Shown here one piece after another: positions 37,801-50,700 of a DNA stretch of 64,000 bases; the stretch's first letter is position 1; each line of letters starts with the position of its first letter. Under the pieces are notes generated by a model. That model had not been told where the DNA came from and did not search any database. It saw nothing but the letters and a program-made list of their open reading frames with translations. Location of the stretch: assembly GCA_013398175.1 (NCBI GenBank), contig VZRZ01002225.1:1594733-1658732 (forward strand), read 5' to 3'. The DNA comes from Climacteris rufus (Eukaryota > Chordata > Aves > Passeriformes > Climacteridae). Both the position numbers and the translations under genes were made by a program.

Positions 37801-38858
37801 TGAAGATAACTTTTTAGGTGCCAATTTGAAATGAGAGGTTTCATTTTTTTTAATTAAAAGGCTACATCCTCTCTGAAAAGAAACTTTGCATCAAAAGAAT
37901 TAAGATGTCTTCAAATCTTGCTATTTCTTCTCCCAAATTTCACACCTCAGTTTGTCAGATTCTATTCAAATTTGGAAATAGATGTGCACCATTCATTTCC
38001 TTCTCTATAATGATGTTCTCAGCCATTTTGACAAATATACTATTAATCACATGTATATTGTACAACACCTAATATCAATCCTGTGACTTCATATGAACTC
38101 AGGTGCTGGGGATTTATCATCAGCCACTGCTCACAGCCTTTTCAAAACCCTTCCTATGCCAAACCTAATAGGTAGAAGGCACCTAAAGCAAGTGCAGGAA
38201 GAGTGGTGGGCTGGCAAACTGGAAATAGGGAGGCCCAATGGAGACAGACTGGCAATGATAGCACAGAAATTGCAGATAATCCTTCACTGAAATTGATCTT
38301 CTACACCTCTTCTTTCCTTTCTTTTGGGGAATGCCTGCAGAAAACAGCAGCTCATTAATTGCCTTGCCTTAGAACCTGCTTTTATTTGGCTACCTCCGTT
38401 TATCACTTTCTGCAGCACTTTTCCAGCTTTTTGCACAGAGCCAAGCTTAGTACAGCCAGTGCACTCGTGGTGAGCAATGGGCAGTCTACAAAGATAAATT
38501 CACAGAAGTAAAGGATGGTGCCCAAACCTTTTTCACAAGGTTAGGTCTCCAGCCCATTTCCCCTTGTTTTCTTGCATGGTTTCAGGGTCATATAGCCCTT
38601 CTGGCCCAGCCTTCAGACCATCAACCATCCCTACTCCCTCCCATGAAGCAAAGAACCTTTTTCACCTGCTTATCCCATTCCCACCTGCTCTACATTGTTG
38701 CGGAGCAGGGGATGCAATCTCATTCATTCTGTGCCACAAAATCAGCCAGGAAGCACCTCTTGTTCCTTCTGGCGGAGTAGACCTGTTCTTTCTGGTTTGA
38801 TTCCTTGTCTCTTAACCTCTGACAGTTTTGGATTCGGGCTCTTTCCAAAGGAGAATAT
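34871..38858. other. AT-rich non-coding stretch
   Basis: No gene is recognisable. The frame at 36723-37109 (128 codons, plus) is AT-biased (many F, I, K, L residues) and motif-free. A polypurine run lies at about 37440-37497. Confidence 0.5.
36451..36472. repeat. Perfect 22-base palindrome
   Basis: The sequence from TTAGAAAT through alternating AT to ATTTCTAA is identical to its own complement. It is an AT-rich simple palindrome without further signal. Confidence 0.85.
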
Positions 38859-38880
38859 GGGGGGGGGGNNNNNGGGGGGG
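38859..38880. other. Assembly gap inside a poly-G tract
   Basis: Ten Gs (38859-38868), five Ns (38869-38873) and seven Gs (38874-38880) form one interrupted homopolymer. The Ns are most likely bases that could not be called, not a large missing sequence. Frames running through it are meaningless. Confidence 0.9.
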
Positions 38881-39362
38881 TGTTTGAGACAGGGAGAATG
38901 TTTACAGCATGTTGAGTCAAACACTAATGTGATTACAGTCCTATGTTTTTATAGCATGCCCACTGTGCACAGAAGTCCTCCATCTCATTTATCGCCAGTT
39001 TTAATATGGCATCTTTTCCACACAAGAGATTTAAACCTGATACCAACTGGCTTCTAATCACACAAACACAACAAACTCATGTTCTTGTGTTTTTCCTCAC
39101 TTAAACTTTTTTTTTTAAATAGATTTTTGAAAATAACAGCAAACACCAGTCTGGTAAAATACTAAGTCCTTAAAATTTCACTGGCAAAGAGATCGTACTT
39201 TCTAGCCACTGAGGAGTCACCCTGTCTGATGTATTGGCTCCTGCTTTGGTTTTACTTGATGTGTCACAGACTGCAAAGCAGCAGCTCCACCACTTGAAAT
39301 AGGAAAGAAACATTTTTGAGAGACAAAACCAATAAAAAGGAGATCATCTTTCAGTTTTCCTG

Positions 39363-39375
39363 ACACTAGAGGGCA
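39363..39375 (+). promoter_or_regulatory. CTCF-like binding word
   Basis: ACACTAGAGGGCA fits the vertebrate CTCF core CCASYAGRKGGCR at every position but the first. CTCF sites act as insulators or loop anchors in gene deserts. A match to a single core occurs by chance in windows of this size, so this is only a candidate. Confidence 0.3.
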
Positions 39376-42300
39376 AGCCCATTTTAGGTAACACTATATT
39401 GGATGAAGAACCTTAAAATATGTTTCCTTAATAGCAAGTAAACTGAGCCAACACTCAAGCACTTGTGTCTCCTCATGGACTCCTCTGGATTCCAAAGTAG
39501 AACAACTCTGCTCAAGTTGGTGGAACTAAGAGGGCTAAAGAGAGCAGTCATCAAACCCTAGACTTTAAGTAGAAACTCTCAGCTATAGGAAGGTTCTGAT
39601 ATTAATGATGAATACCAATCAGCTGCAATCTTAAGGACACTTCCCTTACCTTTACAGATTTTATTTCAATATCCTAGACTTCTAGTACTTATTGTAAGAA
39701 TATTGATTACCCAGAGGTCAGCAAGATAGATACAGGATGGAGAAAAATGTGGAAAAAAGCTTGAGGAAATTCTTTCCCTCAAATTAGCACTTCATCTCAC
39801 CATTTTTACCCACTAATACAAAATGAAAGAAGAGCATTGTTTAGCTCATGTCTCTCACCCCTTTGCAGGCTCCTCCATGGTGCCTTCCTCTTTACTGAAA
39901 AGTCAGACACCACAGCTCATTAAGCCAGACTCTGAAAGATAAGAAAGCTTATAGACTCCTTCACTTCTGAGGTTAACATTTCTTTAATAGAAGACAATGC
40001 TCTTGTGGTTACGCCACAAATTTGGTGTCAGGGACCTTGGTTACAATCTTTTCCACGCAGATTTGGGAAAGCCATATTACTTATCCTGCCTTAACTACAT
40101 TTTAAGTAAGAAGGCCAAATAAGTTGGCTTTTCCACTGGATAAAGGAAGGGTAATCAAGGCACAAAATGGATGTTGTGCTTCATGCAAAGACAGTCTCCT
40201 AGGGATGAAGGATTTGTGTCCAACCCAGGGACATGAACCCTTTGGTACCAACCAAAAGCAAACAAAATAAATTTTAAAAATTATTCAGCTTCCTTAAGAT
40301 TGAGTTGTAAGTTAATATAATAACTATTAAAACAGTTCAGAGTGAGCATATAAAAATTATTCATCTACACAACTATACAGAAACCAAGTTCCACCTATTT
40401 CCCAAACACGTGGTATGCAGGCATGCAAACATTTCATTGAAGAGATACCTGGTTTTAGTATCATTTTAGTCACTCAAAGGTAGCCTACAAATCCCTCAAC
40501 TGCCAGTTCAAAAGGACACAGGTCTTCATTTTTTGCTAAGCCATATGCCATCCAAATGTAGGCATCCTTCCTGGCCTGTAGCACCTAAAATAACACTAGA
40601 CAATTGTGTTTAGATACCTGAACCCCCGTCTTTATTTTCTGAGCAAAAATATTTGGAAGATGGTTAGACAGGAAAGCTTCCTATCAGTTCCTATTTATAT
40701 GCTACAAATCAGGACAAAATTCACCCCAAAGTTGTAATTACTACACTTCAGCTAAATTACCTCAAGTTCTACATGATGCACTAATATGTATTTCCCATGC
40801 CACATCTATTAACAATTATCATCATACAGAATAACTACAGTGTGTACAACAGCATTTGTAAACTTTGCCTTCTTTCAAATACAACAGATTCAGTTTCCAT
40901 TGGAATAGATCACTTTAATAGCAGAGTGCTGCAGTCAGTAAGACCTTAAAAACTAAAGCAGGCATAGAACAAATGGGTACAACTACAACTGAGAACAGTA
41001 GGAGGTAATTCCAGTATCTCGCTCCTGAATTGTGCAAACTGCTCTGAGGAACATTCAGTTAAGTCTTGCATAACGCTTTATCATAAATAATTACAGCTTA
41101 ACTACACTTGGCAAATAAATTCAAAAAGCACTTGCTATAAAGCAAAATATCTTTTGAAATTTTGCTTATTCACTAGCTAATTTCAAAACCCCCAGCAATT
41201 TGTCATGCAATTCTTAACAGTTTTTTGTAGAACAATGTGGGGATTTTATAAAACAAAGACTGAAAGTATGTGAAATGTAACACAAATAATTGTTAAAGCT
41301 CTCTCACTTGGAAACGACTTAACAGACTTTAACCAAATATCAAATATTTGGAACCTGACAACACATTTGGCAGGGCAATTTTTAGACTGATACAGTTTAA
41401 AACAGTAGTAGTGTTGCCATGCCTGTGATGAGTTTGTAGGAAGAATTAATCAATTTGTCAACAGATCTGTTGTGAAAATTTTTTCTCCATTTCAGTATAG
41501 CTTCCTCCAACTTTGTCACTTAATTCAAGAAAAGATATTAGCATGGCTTGCAAAGCTTGTGGAGGCTTAAAAAAAATTCAGACACTTACAAATACCTGAT
41601 GAGTAAAGCTTTCATACACTAATAGTTATGGGATGCCAGGATTATTTGTGCATTTCAGACTAATGATGATACTCTCCATCTCTCTTACTTAGAGTGTAGT
41701 GCCTCTCTATCATGCTATATATTGCTACTACTTAGAAATATTAATTCACCAGAACACCTCATCCAGAAAGCCATTTTCAGCCTGTAATGCCTCCCCCCTG
41801 CACATAGTCACTGTGAAGTCAGTGTGATGTTTTTGGATTATTAAAGATCTTTCACTACTGAATTAGTGCATTAGAATAAGGTCTATAATAGTTGCTGCAA
41901 GCCATTAAAGAAAATAAAAACCCTTAACTTTTAGGTTCTGTACCATTTGTACATTGCTCTACTGTACCCTTATATCTGGAGAACTCATTTGAGGTTAAAC
42001 CTTACCTTGTGTAAGGGGAGAGAACTGATGTCTATTTGCTGCTACCTAAATAATCAAAAGGTCTGTGTAAAATTCAACCAACAGAAACATTGCAGAGAAA
42101 AGAAATCTGTGTTCGGACCAATACTGAAGTATTACTGGAGGCTGACCTTCCCACTGCTCTCCATCTTCATCTCTGTTTTTGTGCAATATATATTGCCTAG
42201 CAAGAAAGAGCTGATTGGTTTGTCATAGGAATTGTATGGTTCAGATGTATTTCAGGAGAATGAATTCATCTGGATTAAAAAGATGGATTACACTGGTGAA

Positions 42301-42382
42301 CTCCAGATCTCCTTGTGAGTGTATGTTATAATGGAAAAGTACCAGATCAGTATCTGTTTTACTATTTCTAGTCTAAAGAACT

Positions 42383-42398
42383 AAAAAAAAAAAAAAAA
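42383..42398 (+). repeat. Poly-A run (16)
   Basis: An uninterrupted run of 16 As with no retrocopy or LINE sequence upstream. Confidence 0.9.
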
Positions 42399-45169
42399 GT
42401 AAAATTATTGTATTATTGTAGAAATGCTGAAATTTCCAGTGGAAATGGAAATTCCAGAACATCTAAGGGGCCTTAATACTGGTGCTTGACAGTTGGAAAT
42501 TATGCTGCAAGTTCCTTGAGACAGATTCTATTTGCAAGCTAAGGTTGTCTGCACATACAAGCTCAAATACAGTTTTGAGGTCTTTAAGGTAGTTTTCTAA
42601 AGCAAAAGCATCTATCATAGATCACACATGACATGCTCTAGATGGTCTAGGTAATGTATAAACAAAAGATAAAAGGCGCTCTCCTATCTTCTACACAAAA
42701 AAAATTCTAAACATTTTTTTTCTTAAGACTGGTCCTTTTGCTTTCACTAGAAATTTAATTTATTGTGAATAATAAGTTTTATTTCTAACTCCTTAGATGC
42801 TGCTGCAATGCAGCTATCCCAGTCTGAGGTATAGCTCTTAATTCCATCTTCTGTGCAAATTCAAAGAAACTATTAAATATACACGCACAGCAACTGAAAG
42901 ACAATGGTCAGTTGGTCTCCAGAACTGTCCTTTCTGTCTGTGACCTGTCTGTTCAGAAGCCACCCAACACTATATCACTAAGTCCCTATCCCCACGCCAA
43001 AACTGCCTGTAGCACCACTTCTGACAACACAGCAGGAAATGTATCTGGCAAGAAGCCCATTTTTTTGTTGGGGTGGATATGAGCTAAGTAAAAGCAAATA
43101 CACAATCTCAAGTTCTTCTACAGAATATTCACAAAAATGAACAGAAACTGTTGGTCAACCATAGTGTACACTGGGCTCTACTTTAGGGGAGGACAAGGAA
43201 AATTTTACAGGCCTTTCCTTCACTTATGAAGCAGATCTGTGCAGATGCCTTTTCCCTTACTTCATAAGTGCTTCCTTTTATTGAAGCCAGACTTTACCTA
43301 ATATCGAAAGCTGCAAGGTGCACAATAATCAATAACCATTGCAAGGTAGATTTGCAAACCCTTGCAAACTCATCAAAACTCAGAAAACCAAAGAACCACA
43401 ACATATACGAAAAAAACCACTGTAAAAATATATAGTTCACAGTGAGTAGGCATACTACAAAGAGAATAACACAAAAATTAAAACAGATTTGTGTGACAAG
43501 ATGAACTGTGAAAGAGAAGAAAGTCCTTACAGCTGTATCCCTTATACATGTAGTCTTCAATTTTTTAAATTATGATTTAAATTAAATTATAGCTACATTA
43601 TAGCTGCTAACTGAATCACATTTTACTCTACAGTTGCACATGAACAAATCCTACTTCAAATTAATGTGCATTGGCACCAAGTTTGAATATTCAAAATGCT
43701 CATCAGCTACAGGTTACCAAAAAAAAAATTACTCTTCTGAAAAGCAGGTCACCTATTTAAATAGTTGAACGTGGTTACATCTGTCTGGTTGTCACTATTC
43801 ATCTAAAAGTATGTATTTGTCACTTAAAAAATATTTTTGGATGAAAGACAATATTGTTTGAAACCAGGTTCCATAGTTGGGGTAAAATGTGGAATATGTT
43901 AAACATCAATATTCATTGAGCTTCCTTGCCAAAAATGACACCCTGAAATAGCAATGGAGCTATGATGTTTTTCATCAAAGTGGGGTTTCAGAGACACAAG
44001 ATGCTGTATTCCTTGAAATAATGTTTCAGAACTTTAACATTTCCTATATCTGTGGTTTAGGGAACTCTCAGGGAAAAGAGAGAATATATTCATCAATCAA
44101 GGTCATACCAAAAAAAGGTTGTGAAACAGGCTTATGAAAATCAGTTTCCAGATTTCAATCAATTTTCTCTACTTCTCCTAACACTTACTCCTTTAAAGCA
44201 TTATCAATAGAACTATTAAAATCATCACTGATATAAAGAGTCAGAAAATTCATGGGTTTACTCCATTTACAGAGATAGTAAACAATCTTTTTCTAATGCA
44301 ACAGAAAGGAGAAATTGCAATTCTATATATTAAAATGACAATTCTATATATAATAATGTAAAGGTATTGCCAAGTAAATATTGGGCCTTAACCGCAGAAG
44401 CAGTTTGTGCAGTTCCTCAGTATTGTAATTGCTAGCTTTATTTTCTTATGCCTGAGTAAGAGACTGTATCTTTGGGAAATTTACAATTTGCACTATTTAT
44501 TGAGACAGTTCCAATTCCTTTTTTATTTGTTTTCCAAAAGTACCTATTTTTTACCGCTGCTGACCAGTGCAAAATCAGGCCCACTAATGTTTATAAAATA
44601 CCACATTATTGTTAGATATCGAATCCAAATGCAAGCACTGCAGCTTCTAACAGATAGGAGCTTGATGGAATCTGTCTGAAGATTGCAGGTGTCCAGATTG
44701 TCTCAACACCCACTCTGGTAATAGCCCTTGACACACAAGACAAAGAGCTCAGCATTTTGTAGAACTTGCTCAAGCTTTGACATTTTAACAAGAACATAAA
44801 AATACTCCTCTTGCCTTTAATTTTCAGGTTTATTATGAGCTTAATAATTATAAGCTCAGAGGAAATGCAGGAAGTTGCCTATTAACATTTAAGGTAGTGA
44901 TGTTGTGCACAGATTGAACAAGTGAAGGATAGCACTGATGCAATACTTTTTTCAACAGTGCCTGGATCTAATGTTTTATCTAGGGCATAAAGAGGACACT
45001 AAATGATCAAGCAGGCTAAAGTGACTCTGGCAAACACAAAGAAGGAGTCCTTCCTAGTAAGTTCAGCAGTGTGACAAGCTAGCTAGTACCTCTTGCTCCT
45101 ACATAAAAAAATTTTGTCAGTAAATCTGAAAATGCTTCATTAAGTAAATGTTAGTGTTTTAGTGATACA

Positions 45170-45600
45170 GAGACACACAAAGATCAGTGGGTTAGTGGCA
45201 GTTCTGGCAGTACAACCCAGACACCCTGAGCACTCTGTCCGTGGTAAGGCTGCCTCAGGAATACACAAGCAGTCCTGGACAGCAGAGACAAATCCACTGC
45301 AGATGGACACATTCTGCACCTCCCCAGCACTGTGCAGAGCACACCTTCAAATGTGTCAGGGCTGTGGGTGACATCCAGCAGGTGTGGAGGAGCAGGCAGC
45401 AGTGTCTGGCCCCTCAGCACAGAGGCAGTCAAGCCAGATGCTCTGTTTGCTGGCTCTGGATGCAATATGAGTGGTGACTGGAGCTCCACCACCATTAACA
45501 GGAAGGGAGAAGATTTCCTTCCTGCAGAATTTCTCCCACTAAGCTCCTGTACAGTAGCGTGGTGTGATGAGAGACAGGTGGATTTCTCTCTCATTGTTTA
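45170..45600. other. GC-richer block of unknown nature
   Basis: This stretch is distinctly richer in G, C and CAG/CTG words than its AT-rich neighbours and has sharp edges. Four overlapping frames are open on both strands (a 136-codon minus frame at 45184-45594 and three plus frames), which is what stop-poor DNA gives. None shows a recognisable domain. It could be an eroded transposon, an old retrocopy or a lncRNA exon. Confidence 0.35.
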
Positions 45601-47689
45601 ACTGAGAACAGTTGCTCTTCTGACTATGTTAAAAAATGAATTTTCTTCTTAAAGATTCATAACCCTAAGAGGAAGTGGCTGTGCATGTGCTTTTCTGTTC
45701 TCTGTAAACAGCACACAACAGGCTTCTGTGTAAACCAGGACTCAAGATTTGGTCAAGGTCAGTAAGGTATGTACTGTACCCTAACTTTTTTCTCTAACAG
45801 ATGCATTATTCTATTAGATGGAAATAGTACCAGGGCAATTCACCCCCTCCTGGCTTTCCTATCTATGTGTGAGCATCTTTGAGAAGTGGGATTAGAGAGA
45901 AACCTGCAGGCATATTAATAAATAAACTTCACATGCTGTTTGATATTAAGTAAACATACCACTAAATATTTCTCTAGGGGTTTGTGATCTCATAACCCAT
46001 GGACTTCTAATTTGGTTACCTGTGACATGTGTTTCTTAGCCCCAGGGTTCCACAATGAATTAATTCTAAAACACTTTTTAAAGTTTAACATACTATGATA
46101 AAATAATCAAACATATGTTCTTGAAAAAACTTGGTTCATCTTCTTTATAGGTAATATGAAGTGCTACTATTAAAAATGAAAAAAAAAAAGAGGAAAAAAG
46201 AAAAGATAACTAAAGCTTCTCAGTCAGAGGGACACATATGGTCCTGATAAAAGTTAAGAGGATAGAACCCATTCTGGAATAAGGATTTCCTCTGTGTTAG
46301 AGAAACCTCCTTTTCCAGAAACACTGTCCTCTCCTGTCACAACAAAAAGTTTCATTTTAGGAAAGCATACATTTGTTCACACATTCATGTATACAAATAT
46401 TCTTAGCCTTTTACCTGTTTATCCATTTATTCCTCACTACAGAGGATGAAAATTTACTATTGAAGAACTGTTAATCAAAACGCATTTGTAAAATTTTTGG
46501 GGGTGATTTTTTTCCCTTAAGGGAATCTTGATTTTGCAAGAGGTGTCTCTGCTTGACATTGATCAGACAGCCTGGATTGGATAATATTCAGACTACAACT
46601 TCTCATAGTGGGCAGTGATCTGGAACTCCCACTATTTCATATTTTTCTTCCACATGACAAGGGCCTATGTGGAATCCCAGGAAATGCAATTCATCTAGAC
46701 TACCAAAGAGAATGGAACATCAGACATCACTCTCATGACTTACAAGTGAACCCTGACAATGCTAGCAACTCCAAGTTTTCTGACTTGGTTACATTTTTCA
46801 CCTACAGATTTTTTCTAAAACAGACAGATGCAGATAATTTCCCTGATCTGATCAATTTTGCTTCAGAATTTCCAAATTCATTTTTTCAACCTTGCTCTCC
46901 AGTAGCTTCTGAAAGAGCAGAAAATGACTGTAAATACTCTTTACAAACAATTCAATACAAATGAGGGAAAAAAAAGCATATTTTCCTCAGTTTCAATTCA
47001 AAATACTGAATGCAGAATTAACTGCAAAAGGCTTAGAAACAAAGATTTTAACTCAGAGCAAACTGATACAGTGAACCCATCAGCTTCACATAACAAAAAG
47101 CAGGATCATTAATGTCTACACTTGAAAAATAGTAAAACAGAATATTAAAATTATCAACCAGCTCTATAATTTTGATATTTTTCAATCAGGAGCAGGGTGT
47201 ATAAAACAGGGTGTTTAATCACAGGCCATCATTTTTACCTCCTCAAAAAGGATTTTTAAATTTATCTGAAACTAGATCTGGGCTAAAAGTCACCATACCA
47301 AAAAAGTGCAGTTTAATGTGCAAAAAGCCCCCAAATGAACAAACCATCTCAAAACAGTAGCTTTAGACTCAAAGTATTTGATTTTTATGTAATTATGTAA
47401 TATAATTCAAGAGAATTAATTTTTTTTTTGTTCTGAGTATGTTATTTACTTTTGTTCCCTTTTTTATGTAGAAAGTTGGTCAATGTCCAACACCCCATGA
47501 ATACTGACTACTTTGATTTGAAAGACACTTTAGTAAGGAAAACCTTTAATACAAGTCTTTGGACTACCTTTTATAATGAGGACACTGTAATGCAGCCTGA
47601 ATTTGGTTTTCTGCAGAATTTAGGGTGCGCTCAGTGCTACCAACTGTATGTGTGTTGTCATTTTGCATTTTTTCTTCACTTTGGTGATG
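45601..47689. other. AT-rich non-coding stretch
   Basis: No gene is recognisable. An A/G-rich low-complexity run lies at about 46174-46206. The plus-strand frame at 46608-46964 (118 codons) lacks any motif. Confidence 0.5.
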
Positions 47690-47795
47690 TAAAGCAACTA
47701 TTATCACAGTTTTTCAGGTTGAAAACTGAGGAGACAGACTTTGAGATCATCAACACCACACAGGACAGTCCAAGAATGGAAGCCAGATGAGTTGA
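47690..47795 (+). mobile_element. MIR-like core-SINE remnant
   Basis: ATTATCACAGTTTTTCAGGT, GAAAACTGAGGAGACAGACTTTGAG and ACACAGGACAGTCCAAGAATGGAAGCCAG follow the order of the MIR 3' core ('attatccccattttacag', 'gaaactgaggcacagag', 'cacacagcnagtnagtggcagagc'). It is strongly diverged and the boundaries are approximate. The frame 47452-47790 runs into it and is not a gene. Confidence 0.45.
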
Positions 47796-50700
47796 TTAGC
47801 CCAGTGAATTAACTAAAAGGCTCTCCTTTTCCTAGAGAGAACATACCACTATCCCGAGGGAATAAATCTTTTAATACCATATGGATCCAAATTCAGCTGT
47901 TTGTAAAGATTTTTTTTTCTCAAATTTCAGGATTCAGAAAGCAAGTGACTCCAAAGACTTGACACACTGCATTCAATTTCCTAATTTTTATTTTTTTTTT
48001 AGGAAAAACCTACTCCACAAATGTAACTGGACTTGTTTTGTAGAAAAGAAAAGCTGTCTAGAGCTCTAATCACTGCTTAGCTCTGCTTCTGAATTTCTTG
48101 TTTCTCAAGATGGACAGTCTTCCCAAGATGAGAGAATCATAGCATATATCTCAATAGTTTACTATTTTCTAACTCAGCCTCATAAGAAAAGTCCTCATAA
48201 GAAAAGTTTAAAATTTCCCTGAAAAAAAATAGATGTGATATAAATGTATACATGACAGAATCAATTTTTCTTTTAGCTAAAGGGCATAATATAGAGCCGT
48301 GTGTCTGCTGCTGTTGAAGGGAAGTTATTGTATCATTCCACTGTCCTATGAATGAGGACTATCACAGAGCTTAAAGAATGCTCCCACAATAAAAAGTATC
48401 TAGACAATAATACATAGTAAGCAGTATCTAGACACTTCAGCCTTTAAAGAAAAAACTCATTGTAGACTATTTCATTTGGAAGGGGCCTATTTTGACAAGT
48501 GCTCTAACTCCTTTCTACCTGATTTTTTGATCAGGTTGAATACTAACTCAAGTGGAGGAACATTAATTAGTAGCGGGAAGAGATAAAAAATATCAGGAAA
48601 AATAATTAAGTGGAAAATTATTGATCCTGCCTTCTTTTTTGTAAGATTTTCCAATTCCTTCCAGTACACATTGCAGGTAAAAATCACCTTTCAACTGAAT
48701 TTAGTAGACATCTTTTATGGAGTTTTCTTGGAATATACCTTGTTCTTCTCTCATTTGAGTTAAGCTAAATAAGAAATTCAGATATTACAGATCATTTTAA
48801 AGATAATTTGACTATAATAAATATTGAAAAGAAACAACAAAACAAAGAAATAAAAACTTCAGAGCAAAACAGAAATCCACAGTGTACTAATGAATTTTAA
48901 AACCGAACTAAACTTTGTTCTTTCTGGTCATCTCTAACAAACAGGTCTACTAATAGCCCCTTTTGACCATTGCACTGCTTTCAGAGTTTTTCCAGAGACA
49001 ATTCACAAGAAATAAAATCTAATGAATCTCCAAAGCTGTACTTTCTTGACTTGTTACATTAGCAGGGCCTCTCATCTGGTTGGGAATTTTGAGAGAATCA
49101 CAGAATTCATTAAAGCAATTTACTGTATAATGGTAGATGGCTAAGATAGATCCCAGCTAATGAGATGAACATTAATTAAATAAATTGTAGAATAGAAGTG
49201 AACTGTTTAGCTGAGTTTAAAAGCCTAGCAAACAAGCCTCACACTGAAAGTCTAACTTCTGTTCAACCACACATTTTTCTCAAATGAAAGGATTTTTTTT
49301 ATTGTTGAATTATATATTGGAAATAGAGCTCAGCAGGAATCATCTTTAGTATCAGCAAAGATCCAGTTTAACTACAAAGTGAGATGACCCTCAAAATAAA
49401 AAAATCGAAACATAAGTTTCAGAATGAGGTCTCCCTCCTGACCTCTGCATGTTGATTTAATGACCCAAGTAACAACTGCAACAGTACAGAAGAAAAAAAA
49501 AAGAAAGGTTTGTGTCTAACTTTCAAAGCACACCTTACCTTTATATTATCGTTTTCTGTTTTTAACATCTTTTGCCTACTACCTAAGCATCAACCATTTC
49601 TTGGTATCACAAAAAAAAAGAGAAACTGATTAAACCATTATTTACTTAATATCTGGTTTAGGTTTTAGAAGATGCCTTCAGAGCTCCCAGAGATGGTGTT
49701 AACTTCCAGCTGATTACATTTTTATTTGTTAGTTTGCTTCAAACCACTTTTGGGACAACAGCTTGGACAACATAAAAACTCAAACTTTTTGTTCCGTAAA
49801 GCCCATTTTACACTAAGCACTTGAAGGTGAAAAGAACATACATCTGTTAGAATGATATTATAGGACTCAGATTTTTTTCCACAGATAGGCACCAATATGA
49901 GGTTTAAAAAACCTATAACAGTCACATACAATCCAATGATGGTTGGATTTAAATGAGCCAACAAGGTGGCATTACTGAAAGAACAAGTGAGATAAAGGAA
50001 GAACTGGACAGTCCTAGACACATTCAACAAGGAATTCCTTGGTAGTAGGACTCATGTTCTGAAGTCCAGAATGTTTTAGAATCTGAGTCAAGTCAATGCA
50101 CATCAGCAATAAGACCTTGACTTTGAACAAACCTGATGGTATCATGCATGCTCTGACAACTCCTTCCCCAGCAAGTTTTGTTCTCTTAAAAGTCTTCTCC
50201 TCTAACCCAAAGGAGAAAAAGCAACAATGGTTAATCCTGAAACTTCATTATAACCAGTGCACAGAAAGTTTCTGCAAAGCAACTAACAGCTGCTTGTGCT
50301 GGAGTGTGTTTTATATACATCACACCAAAGATGCAGGAGGAAGATGTGTAAGGCCGGCCAGGTAGAGAGAAACTCCCCCCAGAGCCCTGCTCACAGGGAA
50401 TGATGTAAAAGAACAAAACCATGCTGTGTAGCCCTGGCTAACTGTTGGGTGTGAGATAACTGCTTTTGAAAGCTCAGGTGAGCCTCCTTGTCTATTTAAT
50501 GCAAATAACTTCATTCAATCAAGTTTAGCTGAGTCAGGACAATAGTGAAAATAAAGATAAATAAGCCAGTTTTCCATAAAAACAAAAGTCAACTCAAACC
50601 TTTCCCTCTGATAGTACCAAAAATCACCATGAAATGTGACTTTCAGTATGTTAAATGACATAATTAGATTGGCATAATTATATCTCACAGTCAAAAGACC

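Larger units (their letters stand above)
38881..45169. other. AT-rich non-coding stretch, no gene seen
   Basis: Apart from a CTCF-like word and an A-run noted separately, I recognise nothing in these 6.3 kb. Between 39.1 and 41.9 kb there is not even a 60-codon frame on either strand, which supports non-coding DNA. The frames at 41947-42228, 43294-43560 and 44407-44679 are motif-free. Confidence 0.55.

Noticed and set aside
45184..45594. 136-codon minus-strand open frame
   Set aside because: Overlapped by three plus-strand frames in the same GC-richer DNA; no domain, no splice context and no codon pattern that separates it from chance.
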